Shown piece after piece: positions 5,737 to 14,241 of a stretch of DNA of 14,242 bases. Where the stretch lies: positions 1 to 14,242 of the forward strand of contig SKXG01000353.1 of assembly GCA_007128525.1 (NCBI GenBank), read 5' to 3'. Source of the stretch: Pseudomonadales bacterium (GTDB taxonomy: Bacteria; Pseudomonadota; Gammaproteobacteria; Pseudomonadales; Azotimanducaceae). Position 1 is the stretch's first letter, and each line of letters begins with the position of its first letter. The position numbers were made by a program, and so were the translations under genes. The notes beneath the pieces are model-generated. The model saw only the letters and a program-made list of their open reading frames with translations. It made no database searches and was not told the DNA's origin.

Positions 5737-8457
5737 TCATTCCTGCGGCACCCGGAACGGATCGTTGTAATACTGCGCGCCCAGGTCCAGCCACTCGGAC
5801 ACCAGCCTGAGTTCGGCATCGGTGAGCCAGCCTTCATGGTCACCGCCGGCATCGAAACGCGAGAAAAACCGGGCCTGACTGGCCCGCGCGCCCGCAGGCG
5901 ACAACACCGGCGCTGCCGTGACCGGGATCATCACCGGAATCGGATCACCTTCCCCATCAAGGATCAGGTCACCGTCCTCATTGGTCTCGTAGATCGGATT
6001 GCCCTGTGCATCGGTTGCCTGCACCTGGCGCGGCAGCAGCACGCCTTCTTCCAGTTCCAGTCGTGGACGCACGAACGTCAGCTGGCGATAACTGTGCAGG
6101 TGATCGGCCTGAATCGGAGAGTCGCCGTCACTGAGGTCCAGATCAGCCTCCGGCACACGTGGCTGGCCCATGTCGTCCACCGGGCTGTGGCATGCGGTGC
6201 AGGTCCGGTCAACGGGCAGGCCATCAGCGTCGCTCAACTCACGGGGCAGAGTCCAAAGCACATGGATGTGATCCGGATAATGTATGGTCGCGCGGCACAG
6301 CGATGACCAGGCAAGGACGCAGTTCTCCGACGCAGGCCAGTCCGTGGCCAGGTCCTGATAGCTCAACACCATCGCTTCGTCGGGCGCACGGACAGCCGGG
6401 TCAGTCCAGACATCCGCGTACTGCACATCAAGTGCAGGCGCGGGCGTTCCCTGCAGCCGTGCCCATACCTGTGCCATGGTCTCGCCGCTGTCGGCAAACA
6501 GTTCCGGGCGGGTGTTGGGAAAGGACTGACCATCCAGTTCCGCACCCGCGTATGCTGCCGGCGGCTCGGCATCTCGCCTGCCATGCGGCACGGTACTGTC
6601 CGCGGTATGACAGCCCTGGCAATGCAGCGTCTCGCCGGGCCGAAGCTGCAGCCAGCTGTAGTGGCGATCACTGATCCGACGCCCGTGGCCATCCAGTACA
6701 TCGAAGCTGAATGCCGTATCGGCAGGAACCTGAACCTGAACCGAACCATCCGGCTGTATGGGTGTGTAGCCGATGATTTCCCGCATCAACTGTGCCTGAC
6801 TGACCCCAAAGGCGGTTGCTGGCACATCCACGACGTCGTCGTCCGGGATGGGGACGGGCTTGAACAGCCTGAGAAAACGCGCCGGTCGCTCATCTGCGCT
6901 CATTTGTGCGGGATCGCGCAGCGCTTCCACATCGGCGACGAGTGCCCCGTCAACGTCATAGACAGAACCGATATCCAGGATGCCCAGACCATTGGCGACC
7001 AGATCCAGGTCCAGGTCTATGCCGGCCACAGGCATGGGCAGCACAGGCGGATAGGGGCGTGGCTCCATAACCAGACCTTCGGTCACACTGCGGCCATTGC
7101 CCGGAAGCACTACTGGCAGCTGCGTGCCATTACCGGGCGACAGCATCCACAACCCGTAGCGGGGTGTTGCTTCGGTCCAGCCCCGCTCGGCCAATCGCGT
7201 TGTCGAGCACGCCTGGGCCACATCCGAAATGTCGTCCGGCTCCGCGTCGTCGCGCTGCAGACGGCACTGGCTCCATGCCACCAGCAATCGGCCGCTACCA
7301 TCATGCAGTGCATAGGCGTGGGCAAACCGCCCTCTTGATCGCGGATCAGGGCCAGTCGTCAGAGGCTCCGGCACCAGAAACTGCTGTGCCGAATCAGCCA
7401 GATTGTCGAAGCCATGCACCGGCTGCTCCAGATCGACAAACATGTCCACATCGATCCGAACCGGTACACCTCCCCAGTGTCCCTGAGCGCTTCGGTTGCG
7501 CTGCAGGACCAGCAGGCCGCCATCCGGCAACGGCTGAGGTCGGCGCAGATCAACCCGTTCACCCTCCGGGCCGGAAGCCAGACTGTGGGCCCCGTAGAGC
7601 AACTGCATATCAAAACCATGCGGGGTCAATGTATGCAGCAAGACACGATCCCGAGGCCCAGCGTTGTCCCAGCGGCTATAGGCCACGCGGCCATCGGCAA
7701 GCACCGTCGGGTCAAGATCGTGACTCTGGTTGAAGCTCAGCTGTTCGATCTCTGAGCCGTCGGCATTCATGACGTGCAGCACAAATGCCGGGACGTTCCG
7801 GCTCTCATCCAACCCGGAATACTGGGGCCGGCCTTCATCGAGCAGCAGTGCCCGGCTGGCCCGTTGCCGATTCGAGCTGAAAACAATGCGACCATCCGGC
7901 AGAAACGCCGGCGCCACATCATCACCGTCTTCGGCCTGGATGTCAGATTCGATCAAGCGCCGCAGGTCACCACTGGTCAGGTCATACAGCCAGATGTTCC
8001 ACGTGGGCTGCTCGTCATCGTCGAGATCGGGCTCTTCCGGTGCCCGCAAGGCAAACAGCAGCTGGTTGCCGTCAAAGGACGCGCTCAGGTCCTTCACATC
8101 GTAGAGCGCCCCGGCTTCAAACAGCCCACTGGTCAGCGACCTTTCGGGAGCGCTGGGCGACGTGCGGTCTCTGAGCCGAAGGTCAGCCCCGCCGTGAAAT
8201 GCAGCCGGTTCGCGAATCGACACCGGCGTCAGCGCACCATCGTCTTCCCGGGGCAAGCGCCGCTCAACATAAACCAAGGGGTAATCCACCACGGCCGGAT
8301 CAGGCCTCTGCTCACCGTCAAGCAACAGCGCGCTGCCACTGTCCCCGCAACCAGCGAGTAACAGCGCACAAAACAGGTAAGCGATGACACACGCTTCCCT
8401 GGAACGTCTGCCACTTGCAGTTCCTGTGCACACTGACACCCTGTTTACGTCGCGCAT
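5737..8457 (-). CDS. HzsA-related diheme lipoprotein with N-terminal propeller
   Basis: This 906-residue lipoprotein has a lipobox LLLAGC (Cys 37) and is probably anchored facing the periplasm or outer surface. The first half has TolB/PD40-like propeller blades, such as VAPAFLPDGRIVFSSNR and LDPTVLADGRVAYSRWD. The second half matches the hydrazine synthase alpha-like (HzsA-related) pattern: PDGSVQVQVPADTAFSFDVL, then WLQLRPGETLHCQGCH with heme motif 1 at 613-617. Heme motif 2 is CTACH (753-757), and the C-terminal GWLTDAELRLVSEWLDLGAQ plus YYNDPF is typical of the group. True hydrazine synthase needs beta and gamma subunits, which are absent, so anammox chemistry should not be inferred. The start at 8457 has AGGA ten bases upstream; earlier in-frame starts would leave a long non-signal leader. 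It is the first gene of the - strand set and overlaps the SH3 gene. Confidence 0.85.
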   Translation of the reverse strand: MRDVNRVSVCTGTASGRRSREACVIAYLFCALLLAGCGDSGSALLLDGEQRPDPAVVDYPLVYVERRLPREDDGALTPVSIREPAAFHGGADLRLRDRTSPSAPERSLTSGLFEAGALYDVKDLSASFDGNQLLFALRAPEEPDLDDDEQPTWNIWLYDLTSGDLRRLIESDIQAEDGDDVAPAFLPDGRIVFSSNRQRASRALLLDEGRPQYSGLDESRNVPAFVLHVMNADGSEIEQLSFNQSHDLDPTVLADGRVAYSRWDNAGPRDRVLLHTLTPHGFDMQLLYGAHSLASGPEGERVDLRRPQPLPDGGLLVLQRNRSAQGHWGGVPVRIDVDMFVDLEQPVHGFDNLADSAQQFLVPEPLTTGPDPRSRGRFAHAYALHDGSGRLLVAWSQCRLQRDDAEPDDISDVAQACSTTRLAERGWTEATPRYGLWMLSPGNGTQLPVVLPGNGRSVTEGLVMEPRPYPPVLPMPVAGIDLDLDLVANGLGILDIGSVYDVDGALVADVEALRDPAQMSADERPARFLRLFKPVPIPDDDVVDVPATAFGVSQAQLMREIIGYTPIQPDGSVQVQVPADTAFSFDVLDGHGRRISDRHYSWLQLRPGETLHCQGCHTADSTVPHGRRDAEPPAAYAGAELDGQSFPNTRPELFADSGETMAQVWARLQGTPAPALDVQYADVWTDPAVRAPDEAMVLSYQDLATDWPASENCVLAWSSLCRATIHYPDHIHVLWTLPRELSDADGLPVDRTCTACHSPVDDMGQPRVPEADLDLSDGDSPIQADHLHSYRQLTFVRPRLELEEGVLLPRQVQATDAQGNPIYETNEDGDLILDGEGDPIPVMIPVTAAPVLSPAGARASQARFFSRFDAGGDHEGWLTDAELRLVSEWLDLGAQYYNDPFRVPQE

Positions 8458-8542
8458 GAAAAGCTGTTCCTGCCGGGCCACATCGAATGGTGACCACCTT
8501 AGACCGCCATAGCATGGCCGCCCTGCCGGCAAGCGGCCGTAA

Positions 8543-8578
8543 TCTGTTCACAATTCCGAACAGATCACTTGTGATCTG
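8543..8578. promoter_or_regulatory. Two overlapping palindromes in the divergent control region
   Basis: Palindrome one is TCTGTTC-N8-GAACAGA (8543-8564). Palindrome two is CAGATCAC-TT-GTGATCTG (8561-8578), perfect apart from the central pair. They share CAGA. They lie 86 bases before the HzsA-related start and 141 bases before the + strand start, so they are well placed as operators for a dimeric regulator acting on both gene sets. A second copy of the half-site CTGTTCAC occurs at 8641-8648. The TGTGA-like core of palindrome two faintly recalls CRP/FNR-class sites but the spacing does not fit. No convincing -35/-10 pair was found on either strand of 8458-8719. Confidence 0.5.
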
Positions 8579-8719
8579 CACCCCATTATCAAGCGTCAGC
8601 CGACTTGACATATTCAGTCTAAGAATTCCAAAAGTGGCACCTGTTCACGGCTTGTCGGCGCTGAATGCAGGACGCTTGCACCTGTCCAGGACATTGGCCA
8701 CCTGCTCAGGAGCTTTACC

Positions 8720-9946
8720 ATGCCACGCGCCGTCACCTCGGGAAGCGCCCTCTTGTGCCTGTTGGGGCTGCTGATCGGCTCGGGGGCTGTGTGGGCAGAT
8801 CCCTACGATCAGGCGAAGCGCATTCACGACCGTATCGCCGGGGTGCCACCGGACCCACTGGTGTTGGAGGAGATGGTCGAGCTGATCCAGGATCAGGCGT
8901 CACCACAGGAAATCGCAGCACCTGCCCTGGAGCATCCAGATTTCTATCGGGTCACCCTGAAGAATTTCGCGACGCCCTGGACCAATCGGGATCAATCGGT
9001 GTTCGCGCCCCTGAACGACTACACAGCCACCGTCATTGGTGCCGTCAGAGACGAAATAGATTTCAGGCGCATTCTGTATGCCGATCTCGTTTATACCGGC
9101 ACCGCAACCAGTGGCGCACCGGCCTATCAACCAGACAGCAACAGCCACTATGAGTATTTGGAAGCACAGGCCATAGATCTGTCTGATCCTGCCCTGTTCG
9201 CAGCAACCAGTCAGTCATCCCTGGTCAGCGGACTGCCGTCAGATGCCACGGCAGGTGTGATAACTACGCGCGGCGGCGCACGCGCCTTTTTCTATCTGGG
9301 TACCAACAGGGCCATGCTGCGCTTTACCTTCCTGAATCATCTGTGCCATGACATGGAAGAGCTGCAGGATGAGACCCGACCGGCTGATCGCATCCGGCAG
9401 GACATCTCACGCAGCCCGGGCGGTGACAGCCGCATTTTTTTGAACAACTGTGTGGCCTGTCATGCCGGGATGGATCCGCTGTCCCAGGCCTTTGCCTACT
9501 ATGACTACCTGCACGACCTGAACAGTGATCCCGAAGGCGTGCATGGCCGCATACACTACAACGCTGTCGGCCAAACCGATCCACGCAGCGACAGTCGCGT
9601 GACACCCAAACATCACATCAACGAAAGCACCTTTCCGCTTGGCTTCGTGATTACCGATGACCGCTGGGACAACTATTGGCGTCAGGGACCCAACGCACAC
9701 TTGGGTTGGGACCCGACCCTGCCCGGATACGGTTACGGCGCCAAGTCCCTGGGCGAGGAACTTGCCTATAGCCAGGCCTTTGCCCAATGCCAGGCGACCA
9801 AAGTGTTTCGCAGTCAGTGCCTGCGCGACCCGGCCAACCAGTCAGACCGGGAACAGGTAGAAGCCATGACCGCCATGCTCAACGGCAACGGCTTCAACCT
9901 CAAGCCGCTGTTTGCCGAGTCTGCACATTACTGTGCCACCCAATAG
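8720..9946 (+). CDS. Secreted monoheme cytochrome-like protein, DUF1592/1588/1585-like
   Basis: This 408-residue protein has a cleavable signal peptide (VTSGSALLCLLGLLIGSGAV, then WA before DPYDQ, about 26). One c-type heme motif, CVACH (244-248), is followed by the pattern AGMDPLSQAFAYYDY. The heme-then-MDPL arrangement, the preceding FRRILYADLVYTG and RGGARAFFYLGTNRA blocks, and the Cys-bounded tail (FAQCQATKVF up to NLKPLFAESAHYC) follow the order I know from planctomycete-type DUF1592-DUF1588-DUF1585 proteins in shortened form. This is similarity of pattern, not a proven domain hit. The ATG has AGGAG seven bases upstream. It is the first gene of the + strand set, starting 262 bases from the divergent HzsA-related gene. 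It is probably a periplasmic electron carrier or oxidoreductase; the substrate is unknown. Confidence 0.8.
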   Translation: MPRAVTSGSALLCLLGLLIGSGAVWADPYDQAKRIHDRIAGVPPDPLVLEEMVELIQDQASPQEIAAPALEHPDFYRVTLKNFATPWTNRDQSVFAPLNDYTATVIGAVRDEIDFRRILYADLVYTGTATSGAPAYQPDSNSHYEYLEAQAIDLSDPALFAATSQSSLVSGLPSDATAGVITTRGGARAFFYLGTNRAMLRFTFLNHLCHDMEELQDETRPADRIRQDISRSPGGDSRIFLNNCVACHAGMDPLSQAFAYYDYLHDLNSDPEGVHGRIHYNAVGQTDPRSDSRVTPKHHINESTFPLGFVITDDRWDNYWRQGPNAHLGWDPTLPGYGYGAKSLGEELAYSQAFAQCQATKVFRSQCLRDPANQSDREQVEAMTAMLNGNGFNLKPLFAESAHYCATQ

Positions 9947-9965
9947 GGTTGAGGAGATCTTGAAC

Positions 9966-12479
9966 ATGCATGCTCAACCTCTGGCATCACTCATCCGTAC
10001 GAACAGCATGTTCCGGCTGGTCATGCTGACCGGCGCCACCCTATTTCTCACCGCCTGCGGTAGCGGATCCGGCACTGACGTTCAGACGAACCCCAATACC
10101 ACACCGCCGACTTTCAGCAGCTACAGCGGACCATCGCCACAGACCGACGATGTGCAGCGCTTCCGCCTCAACGTCTGGGATAACCTGGTGCCGGTGAACC
10201 GTTGTGGCAGCTGCCATGATCAGGACCAGTCACCCCGATTCGTTCGCACTGACGACTTGAACCTGGCCTATGAAATCGCCAATCAGTACGTCGACCTCAG
10301 TGACCCGGGCAGCTCCCGGCTGGTTACCAAGGTCCTGGAGGGGCACAACTGCTGGCTGAGCAGCGTCCAGGCCTGCGCCGACATTGTTGAGAACTATGTT
10401 CAAGCCTGGGCCGGTGAGAGTGTCGATACGAGTGGTCGAAGCATCCAGCTGACAGCGCCGCCGTTGCGAGAACCCGGGGAAAGCCTGGCCTTCCCGGAGT
10501 ATCCACCCCTCGGCTTCAATCAGCTCCACGATCTGTTGCGGACCTATTGTGCGGACTGTCATACCCCGTCAAGCAGCCCGGCACAGTCACCGTTCTTTGC
10601 GGCATCCGACATAGACAATGCCTATGCCGCCGCGCAACCGAGAATCAACCTGGACAATCCGGAAGACTCACGTTTCGTCGACCGCCTCCGTAGCGGCTTT
10701 CACAACTGCTGGTCAGACTGCGACGCCAACGCCGATGACATGGCGGCAGCTATTGCGCAACTGGCATCCGGGTTGGACCCGACACCGGTAGACCCTGAAC
10801 TGGTGACCAGTATGGCGCTGTCTCTGAATGACGGTATCGTCGCCTCCATTGGTGGTCGCCATGACAATAACGTGATTGCGCTGTACGAGTTCAAGGCCGG
10901 CAGCGGCACCACTGCCTTCGACACCAGCGGTGTTGCGCCCGCGCTGGACCTGCAGTATCACGGCAGCCTCAGCGACGAGGAGCGCTGGGTCGGCGGCTGG
11001 GGGGTCAACATCGGTATCGATGACCGCTGGCAAGGCAGCACCCAGAACAGCCGCAAACTGCATGATCTGATTCGGGCGACCAGCGAATACAGCGTCGAAC
11101 TGTGGGTTGCGCCAGCCAATGTGACGCAGGACGGGCCAGCCCGCATCGCCAGCTATTCCGGCAGCAGCGCCAACCGTAACTTCATGCTGGGCCAGACGCT
11201 GTACAACTACGACTTCCTCAATCGCAGCGCCGGCACTAATGCCGCTGGTGTGCCGGCTCTGTCCACAGCCGATGATGACCAGACACTGCAGGCCACGCTG
11301 CAACACGTGGTAATCACCTATGACCCAAGCAACGGCCGTCGCATCTTCGTCAACGGAGAGCAAACCGAAGATCTCGATCCCGCAGATGCCGGCCACTTGA
11401 ACGACTGGGATCCTGGCTTCGCCCTGGTGCTCGGCAGTGAAGCCGGCGGCGGTAACGGCTGGAGTGGGCAGATTCGACTGCTCGCCATTCACAACCGGGT
11501 ACTGACAACGGATCAGATCCGTGAAAATTTCGAAGTCGGCGTCGGGGAACGCTTCTACCTGCTGTTCAATGTCTCTGCGCATGTCGACATCCAGGATGCC
11601 TACATCGTCTTTGAGGTGAGCCAGTTTGATTCTTACAGCTATCTGTTCGCCGCTCCGTTCTTCGTCATCCTGAACGCGGACGAGACACCTGCCAACGTCC
11701 CGCTGGAAGGCATGCGCATTGGACTGAACGGCCGGGAAGTCACCGTCGGCCAGGCTTATACGCACCTGGATCTACTGCTCAACCAGGCCGACTACGAAGC
11801 GCAGGGCCAGCAGCCTCTGGCTCGCATTGGCACCGTCATCGCCATCGACCAGGGTCCGGCACAGGATGAGTTCTTTCTGACCTTCGAGCGATTGGGGAAC
11901 GCATACCATGTCCGTACCGAGCCGGCGATGATCAGCCCCGAACCACGCCCGGACTGTGAGCCGGCGAACTGCCCACCTGCCATCGGTGTCCGCACCTTCG
12001 ATGCCATCAACGCCACGATGTCAGCCGTCACCGGTGTGCCCACAACCAACTCGCGGGTCGCCACCAGCTTCACCACACTGCGTCAGCAACTGCCCGCTGT
12101 TCCAGACATGGAAGCCTTTCTGGCTTCACACCAGATGGGCATCACCCAGCTGGCCATTGAGTATTGCAGCGTGCTGGTCGACAACGAAGGCGATATTGAC
12201 CGCGCAACTTATTTTCCTGGTTTCGATTTCTCAGCGGCACCGGCAATCGCACTGGACACCTTGGGTCGAGACATCATTGTTGATGCTTTGATGCTGCGCA
12301 TGATCGGCAACCCGGTACCCAGCCAACCCGAGGACCAGCAAGTCCGAACCTACGTCAACCAGATGTTTGATGAGCTCAGCAACTGCAGCGGATCTGGCTG
12401 CAGCACGCCGTCAACCGACATCATGGTCAAGGCTGCCTGCGCATCCGTGCTGGGTAGCGCACCTGTACTCATTCAGTAA
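9966..12479 (+). CDS. LamG-domain diheme lipoprotein with duplicated heme module
   Basis: This 837-residue lipoprotein has the lipobox LFLTAC (Cys 31). Two repeated modules each begin with a heme motif: CGSCH (80-84) and CADCH (195-199). Each then continues with a D-x-AY segment, an SR(L/F)V element and an HNCW-x(3-5)-C block (about 128-137 and 247-252). A LamG/concanavalin-like domain follows at about 303-525 (VIALYEFKAGSGTTAFDTSG, YSVELWVAP, HVVITYDPSNGRRIFVNGEQ, GWSGQIRLLAIHNRVLT). The tail carries FDAINATMSAVTGVP, HQMGITQLAIEYCSVLV and a short Cys pair near 807-812. The ATG at 9966 has GAGGAG nine bases upstream and lies 19 bases after the previous stop; the frame is open back to 9912 but that start overlaps the upstream gene. 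The LamG domain suggests binding of a sugar or protein ligand next to the heme centres, which is inference. Confidence 0.85.
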   Translation: MHAQPLASLIRTNSMFRLVMLTGATLFLTACGSGSGTDVQTNPNTTPPTFSSYSGPSPQTDDVQRFRLNVWDNLVPVNRCGSCHDQDQSPRFVRTDDLNLAYEIANQYVDLSDPGSSRLVTKVLEGHNCWLSSVQACADIVENYVQAWAGESVDTSGRSIQLTAPPLREPGESLAFPEYPPLGFNQLHDLLRTYCADCHTPSSSPAQSPFFAASDIDNAYAAAQPRINLDNPEDSRFVDRLRSGFHNCWSDCDANADDMAAAIAQLASGLDPTPVDPELVTSMALSLNDGIVASIGGRHDNNVIALYEFKAGSGTTAFDTSGVAPALDLQYHGSLSDEERWVGGWGVNIGIDDRWQGSTQNSRKLHDLIRATSEYSVELWVAPANVTQDGPARIASYSGSSANRNFMLGQTLYNYDFLNRSAGTNAAGVPALSTADDDQTLQATLQHVVITYDPSNGRRIFVNGEQTEDLDPADAGHLNDWDPGFALVLGSEAGGGNGWSGQIRLLAIHNRVLTTDQIRENFEVGVGERFYLLFNVSAHVDIQDAYIVFEVSQFDSYSYLFAAPFFVILNADETPANVPLEGMRIGLNGREVTVGQAYTHLDLLLNQADYEAQGQQPLARIGTVIAIDQGPAQDEFFLTFERLGNAYHVRTEPAMISPEPRPDCEPANCPPAIGVRTFDAINATMSAVTGVPTTNSRVATSFTTLRQQLPAVPDMEAFLASHQMGITQLAIEYCSVLVDNEGDIDRATYFPGFDFSAAPAIALDTLGRDIIVDALMLRMIGNPVPSQPEDQQVRTYVNQMFDELSNCSGSGCSTPSTDIMVKAACASVLGSAPVLIQ

Positions 12480-12503
12480 CTGTCAGCGTCCGCGGAGCCG
12501 ACC

Positions 12504-14099
12504 ATGCCCAGACATCGCAAACCTGTCCCGTTGGATCAGCCACTGAAGCATCCGGATCATCGGTTGCCCAGAACCCGGCGTGAGTTTATTGCCCAGGGCT
12601 TCCTGGCCGGTGGTGGTACCCTGCTGTCCAGTTCATTGATTAACCTGGCGGCACCACAGCAGGCCATGGCCCTGTCGGCGGACCTGGAGGCGGACAAGAG
12701 CCTGCTGGCTGAAGTCTGCAGCCTGATTGGCGAAGGTGGCACCCGGATTCCGTTTATCTGCTTTGACCTCGCCGGTGGCGCCAGCATGGCAGGCTCCAAT
12801 CCGCTCGTCGGGCGGCAAGGCGGTCAGCTGGACTTTCTGTCCACACAGGGCTACAGCCGCCAAGGCGTGCCTGACGACATGCTGCCGAACAATCCGGAGT
12901 TCGTTGACGACAGCCTCGGACTGCGCCTTCAAAGCGACAGCCATATGCTACTGGGCATACTCGAGAAATGTGCAGCGTCAACGGTGGCAAACATTGAAGG
13001 CGCCATCATCCCGGCGCGCTCCGAAAACGACACCGGCAACAATCCGCACAACCCCATGTATGGCATCGCCCGTGCCGGCGCCAACGGCCGCCTGCTGTCG
13101 CTGATCGGATCGGTCAACTCCGTATCCGGTGGCAACTCCAATGCGCCTGCCATGCTGATCAATCCGAGCCTGCGTCCGACCAAAGTGGACCGACCCAGCG
13201 ATGTCACCGGCCTGGTCGACGTTGGCGACCTGATCAACCTGCTGAGCCCCAGCGAAGCGGTCATCGTGCTGGAGACCATCTATCGGATCAGCAAGGCCAA
13301 GCTGGACAACCCGAATCTCGATACCCGAACCATGCGCGACCAGCTCATCAAGGATCTGATGCGCTGTGGCTACCTGAACAGCGCCAATATTGCAGAAGAG
13401 TTTGGTCAGCCTGAGCAGCTGGACCCACAGCGCGATCCCAACATCGTCGGCAACAGCGGCATCTTTAGTGAAACCGAATTCTTCAGTGACCGGGAGTTCC
13501 GCAAGGCCGCCTCTGTCATGAAACTGGTCATTGACGGCAATGCCGGCGCTGGCACGATTACGATGGGCGGTTACGACTACCACACTGGTGAACGGGCAAC
13601 TGGTGAAATTCGTGATCTGCGTGCTGGGCGCTGTATGGGCGCCTGCCTGGAGTATGCCGCACGTGTTGGTGTTCCACTGATGCTGTATGTGTGCTCAGAC
13701 GGCTCCGTTTTCAGCAACGGTGTGCTGGACCATTCCGAAATGGGCCGCGGAAAAGGTGTCTGGACCGGCGACAGCCAGCAAACGGCTGCGTCCTTCTTCC
13801 TGGTCTACGACCCCACCGGACCAGCACAACTGCTGACCAGCGGTCTGGGACCGGAGCGACACCGGCAAATTGGCTTCATGCGCAGTGAAGGTGCCGTTGA
13901 AACATCGGCCACGCCAGCCGCCAACAACGTCAACCTGCTGGTTCAGACGGTTGTGCTGAACTACCTGGCGTTACATGGCCGCGAAGGAGAGCTGGCGGAC
14001 GTGATTCCGAACCACGGACTGGGCAATGCTGCCATGCAGGAGAGTCTGATCGCCTTTGGCCAGCTTGGCAGCGTCAGCGGTGGCACTATACAGCGCTGA
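12504..14099 (+). CDS. Tat-exported DUF1501-like protein
   Basis: This 531-residue protein has a twin-arginine signal TRREFI (24-29) followed by a weakly hydrophobic stretch and a likely cut after AMA (about 56). Tat export means it folds, perhaps with a cofactor, before leaving the cytoplasm. Its C-terminal half follows the DUF1501 plan of the alkaline phosphatase/sulfatase-like fold: GGYDYHTGER (355-364), where DUF1501 proteins carry G-x-D-x-H, then VPLMLYVCSDGSVFSN (390-405) and a Gly-rich GRGKGVWTGDSQQTAASFFL block. It is divergent from the standard family, so the call is by pattern. The ATG has GGAG six bases upstream and sits 24 bases after the LamG gene, so one transcript is likely. 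DUF1501 proteins commonly pair with secreted cytochromes of the DUF1592/1588 kind, which fits the gene two places upstream. Enzyme activity unknown. Confidence 0.8.
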   Translation: MPRHRKPVPLDQPLKHPDHRLPRTRREFIAQGFLAGGGTLLSSSLINLAAPQQAMALSADLEADKSLLAEVCSLIGEGGTRIPFICFDLAGGASMAGSNPLVGRQGGQLDFLSTQGYSRQGVPDDMLPNNPEFVDDSLGLRLQSDSHMLLGILEKCAASTVANIEGAIIPARSENDTGNNPHNPMYGIARAGANGRLLSLIGSVNSVSGGNSNAPAMLINPSLRPTKVDRPSDVTGLVDVGDLINLLSPSEAVIVLETIYRISKAKLDNPNLDTRTMRDQLIKDLMRCGYLNSANIAEEFGQPEQLDPQRDPNIVGNSGIFSETEFFSDREFRKAASVMKLVIDGNAGAGTITMGGYDYHTGERATGEIRDLRAGRCMGACLEYAARVGVPLMLYVCSDGSVFSNGVLDHSEMGRGKGVWTGDSQQTAASFFLVYDPTGPAQLLTSGLGPERHRQIGFMRSEGAVETSATPAANNVNLLVQTVVLNYLALHGREGELADVIPNHGLGNAAMQESLIAFGQLGSVSGGTIQR

Positions 14100-14135
14100 A
14101 ATTGGTCAGCGCTGAGACCGGGGTCAACCGTTGGC

Positions 14136-14157
14136 GCCTGAGGCCGAAGCCTCAGGC
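14136..14157. terminator. Hairpin after the + strand gene set
   Basis: A perfect inverted repeat GCCTGAGGC-CGAA-GCCTCAGGC lies 36 bases after the DUF1501-like stop. No T run follows in either direction, so it may be a weak or factor-assisted terminator, possibly shared with a convergent - strand gene. Being symmetric, it could serve both strands. Confidence 0.5.
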
Positions 14158-14241
14158 TGTCTGCACACCCAGCGGCTGCAGGATCGGACGGCTGCGTGGA
14201 CGGGCCGCCAACGGGTCCTTGGAGGCGCTGACAAGCTCCCA
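14152..14241 (-). CDS. Possible 3' end of a convergent gene (29 codons)
   Basis: On the - strand, one frame entering from the window edge reads WELVSASKDPLAARPRSRPI then LQPLGVQTA and stops at TGA (14152-14154) inside the hairpin. The composition is plausible for a protein tail, and the layout (stop at a hairpin facing a + strand gene) repeats what is seen at 725-760. Another - strand frame stays open through the hairpin into the DUF1501-like gene, but that looks like a shadow. The piece is too short to identify and could be chance. Confidence 0.3.
   Translation of the reverse strand, partial: WELVSASKDPLAARPRSRPILQPLGVQTA

Noticed and set aside
5737..8457. Reading the HzsA-related gene as evidence of anammox
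   Set aside because: No other hydrazine pathway gene is present and the surroundings are gammaproteobacterial.
8585..8590. GATAAT on the - strand as a -10 for the HzsA-related gene
   Set aside because: The matching -35 position reads ATATGT, too far from consensus. It remains only a possibility, though its place just upstream of the palindromes is suggestive.
8605..8610. Perfect TTGACA as a -35 for the + strand gene set
   Set aside because: At 16-18 bases downstream there is only CCAAAA-like sequence, so no -10 supports it.
10713..11765. 350-codon - strand open frame
   Set aside because: It mirrors the LamG lipoprotein, whose domains are clear. The antisense translation has no recognisable motif.
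12978..13583. 201-codon - strand open frame
   Set aside because: It is a GC-driven shadow of the DUF1501-like gene.
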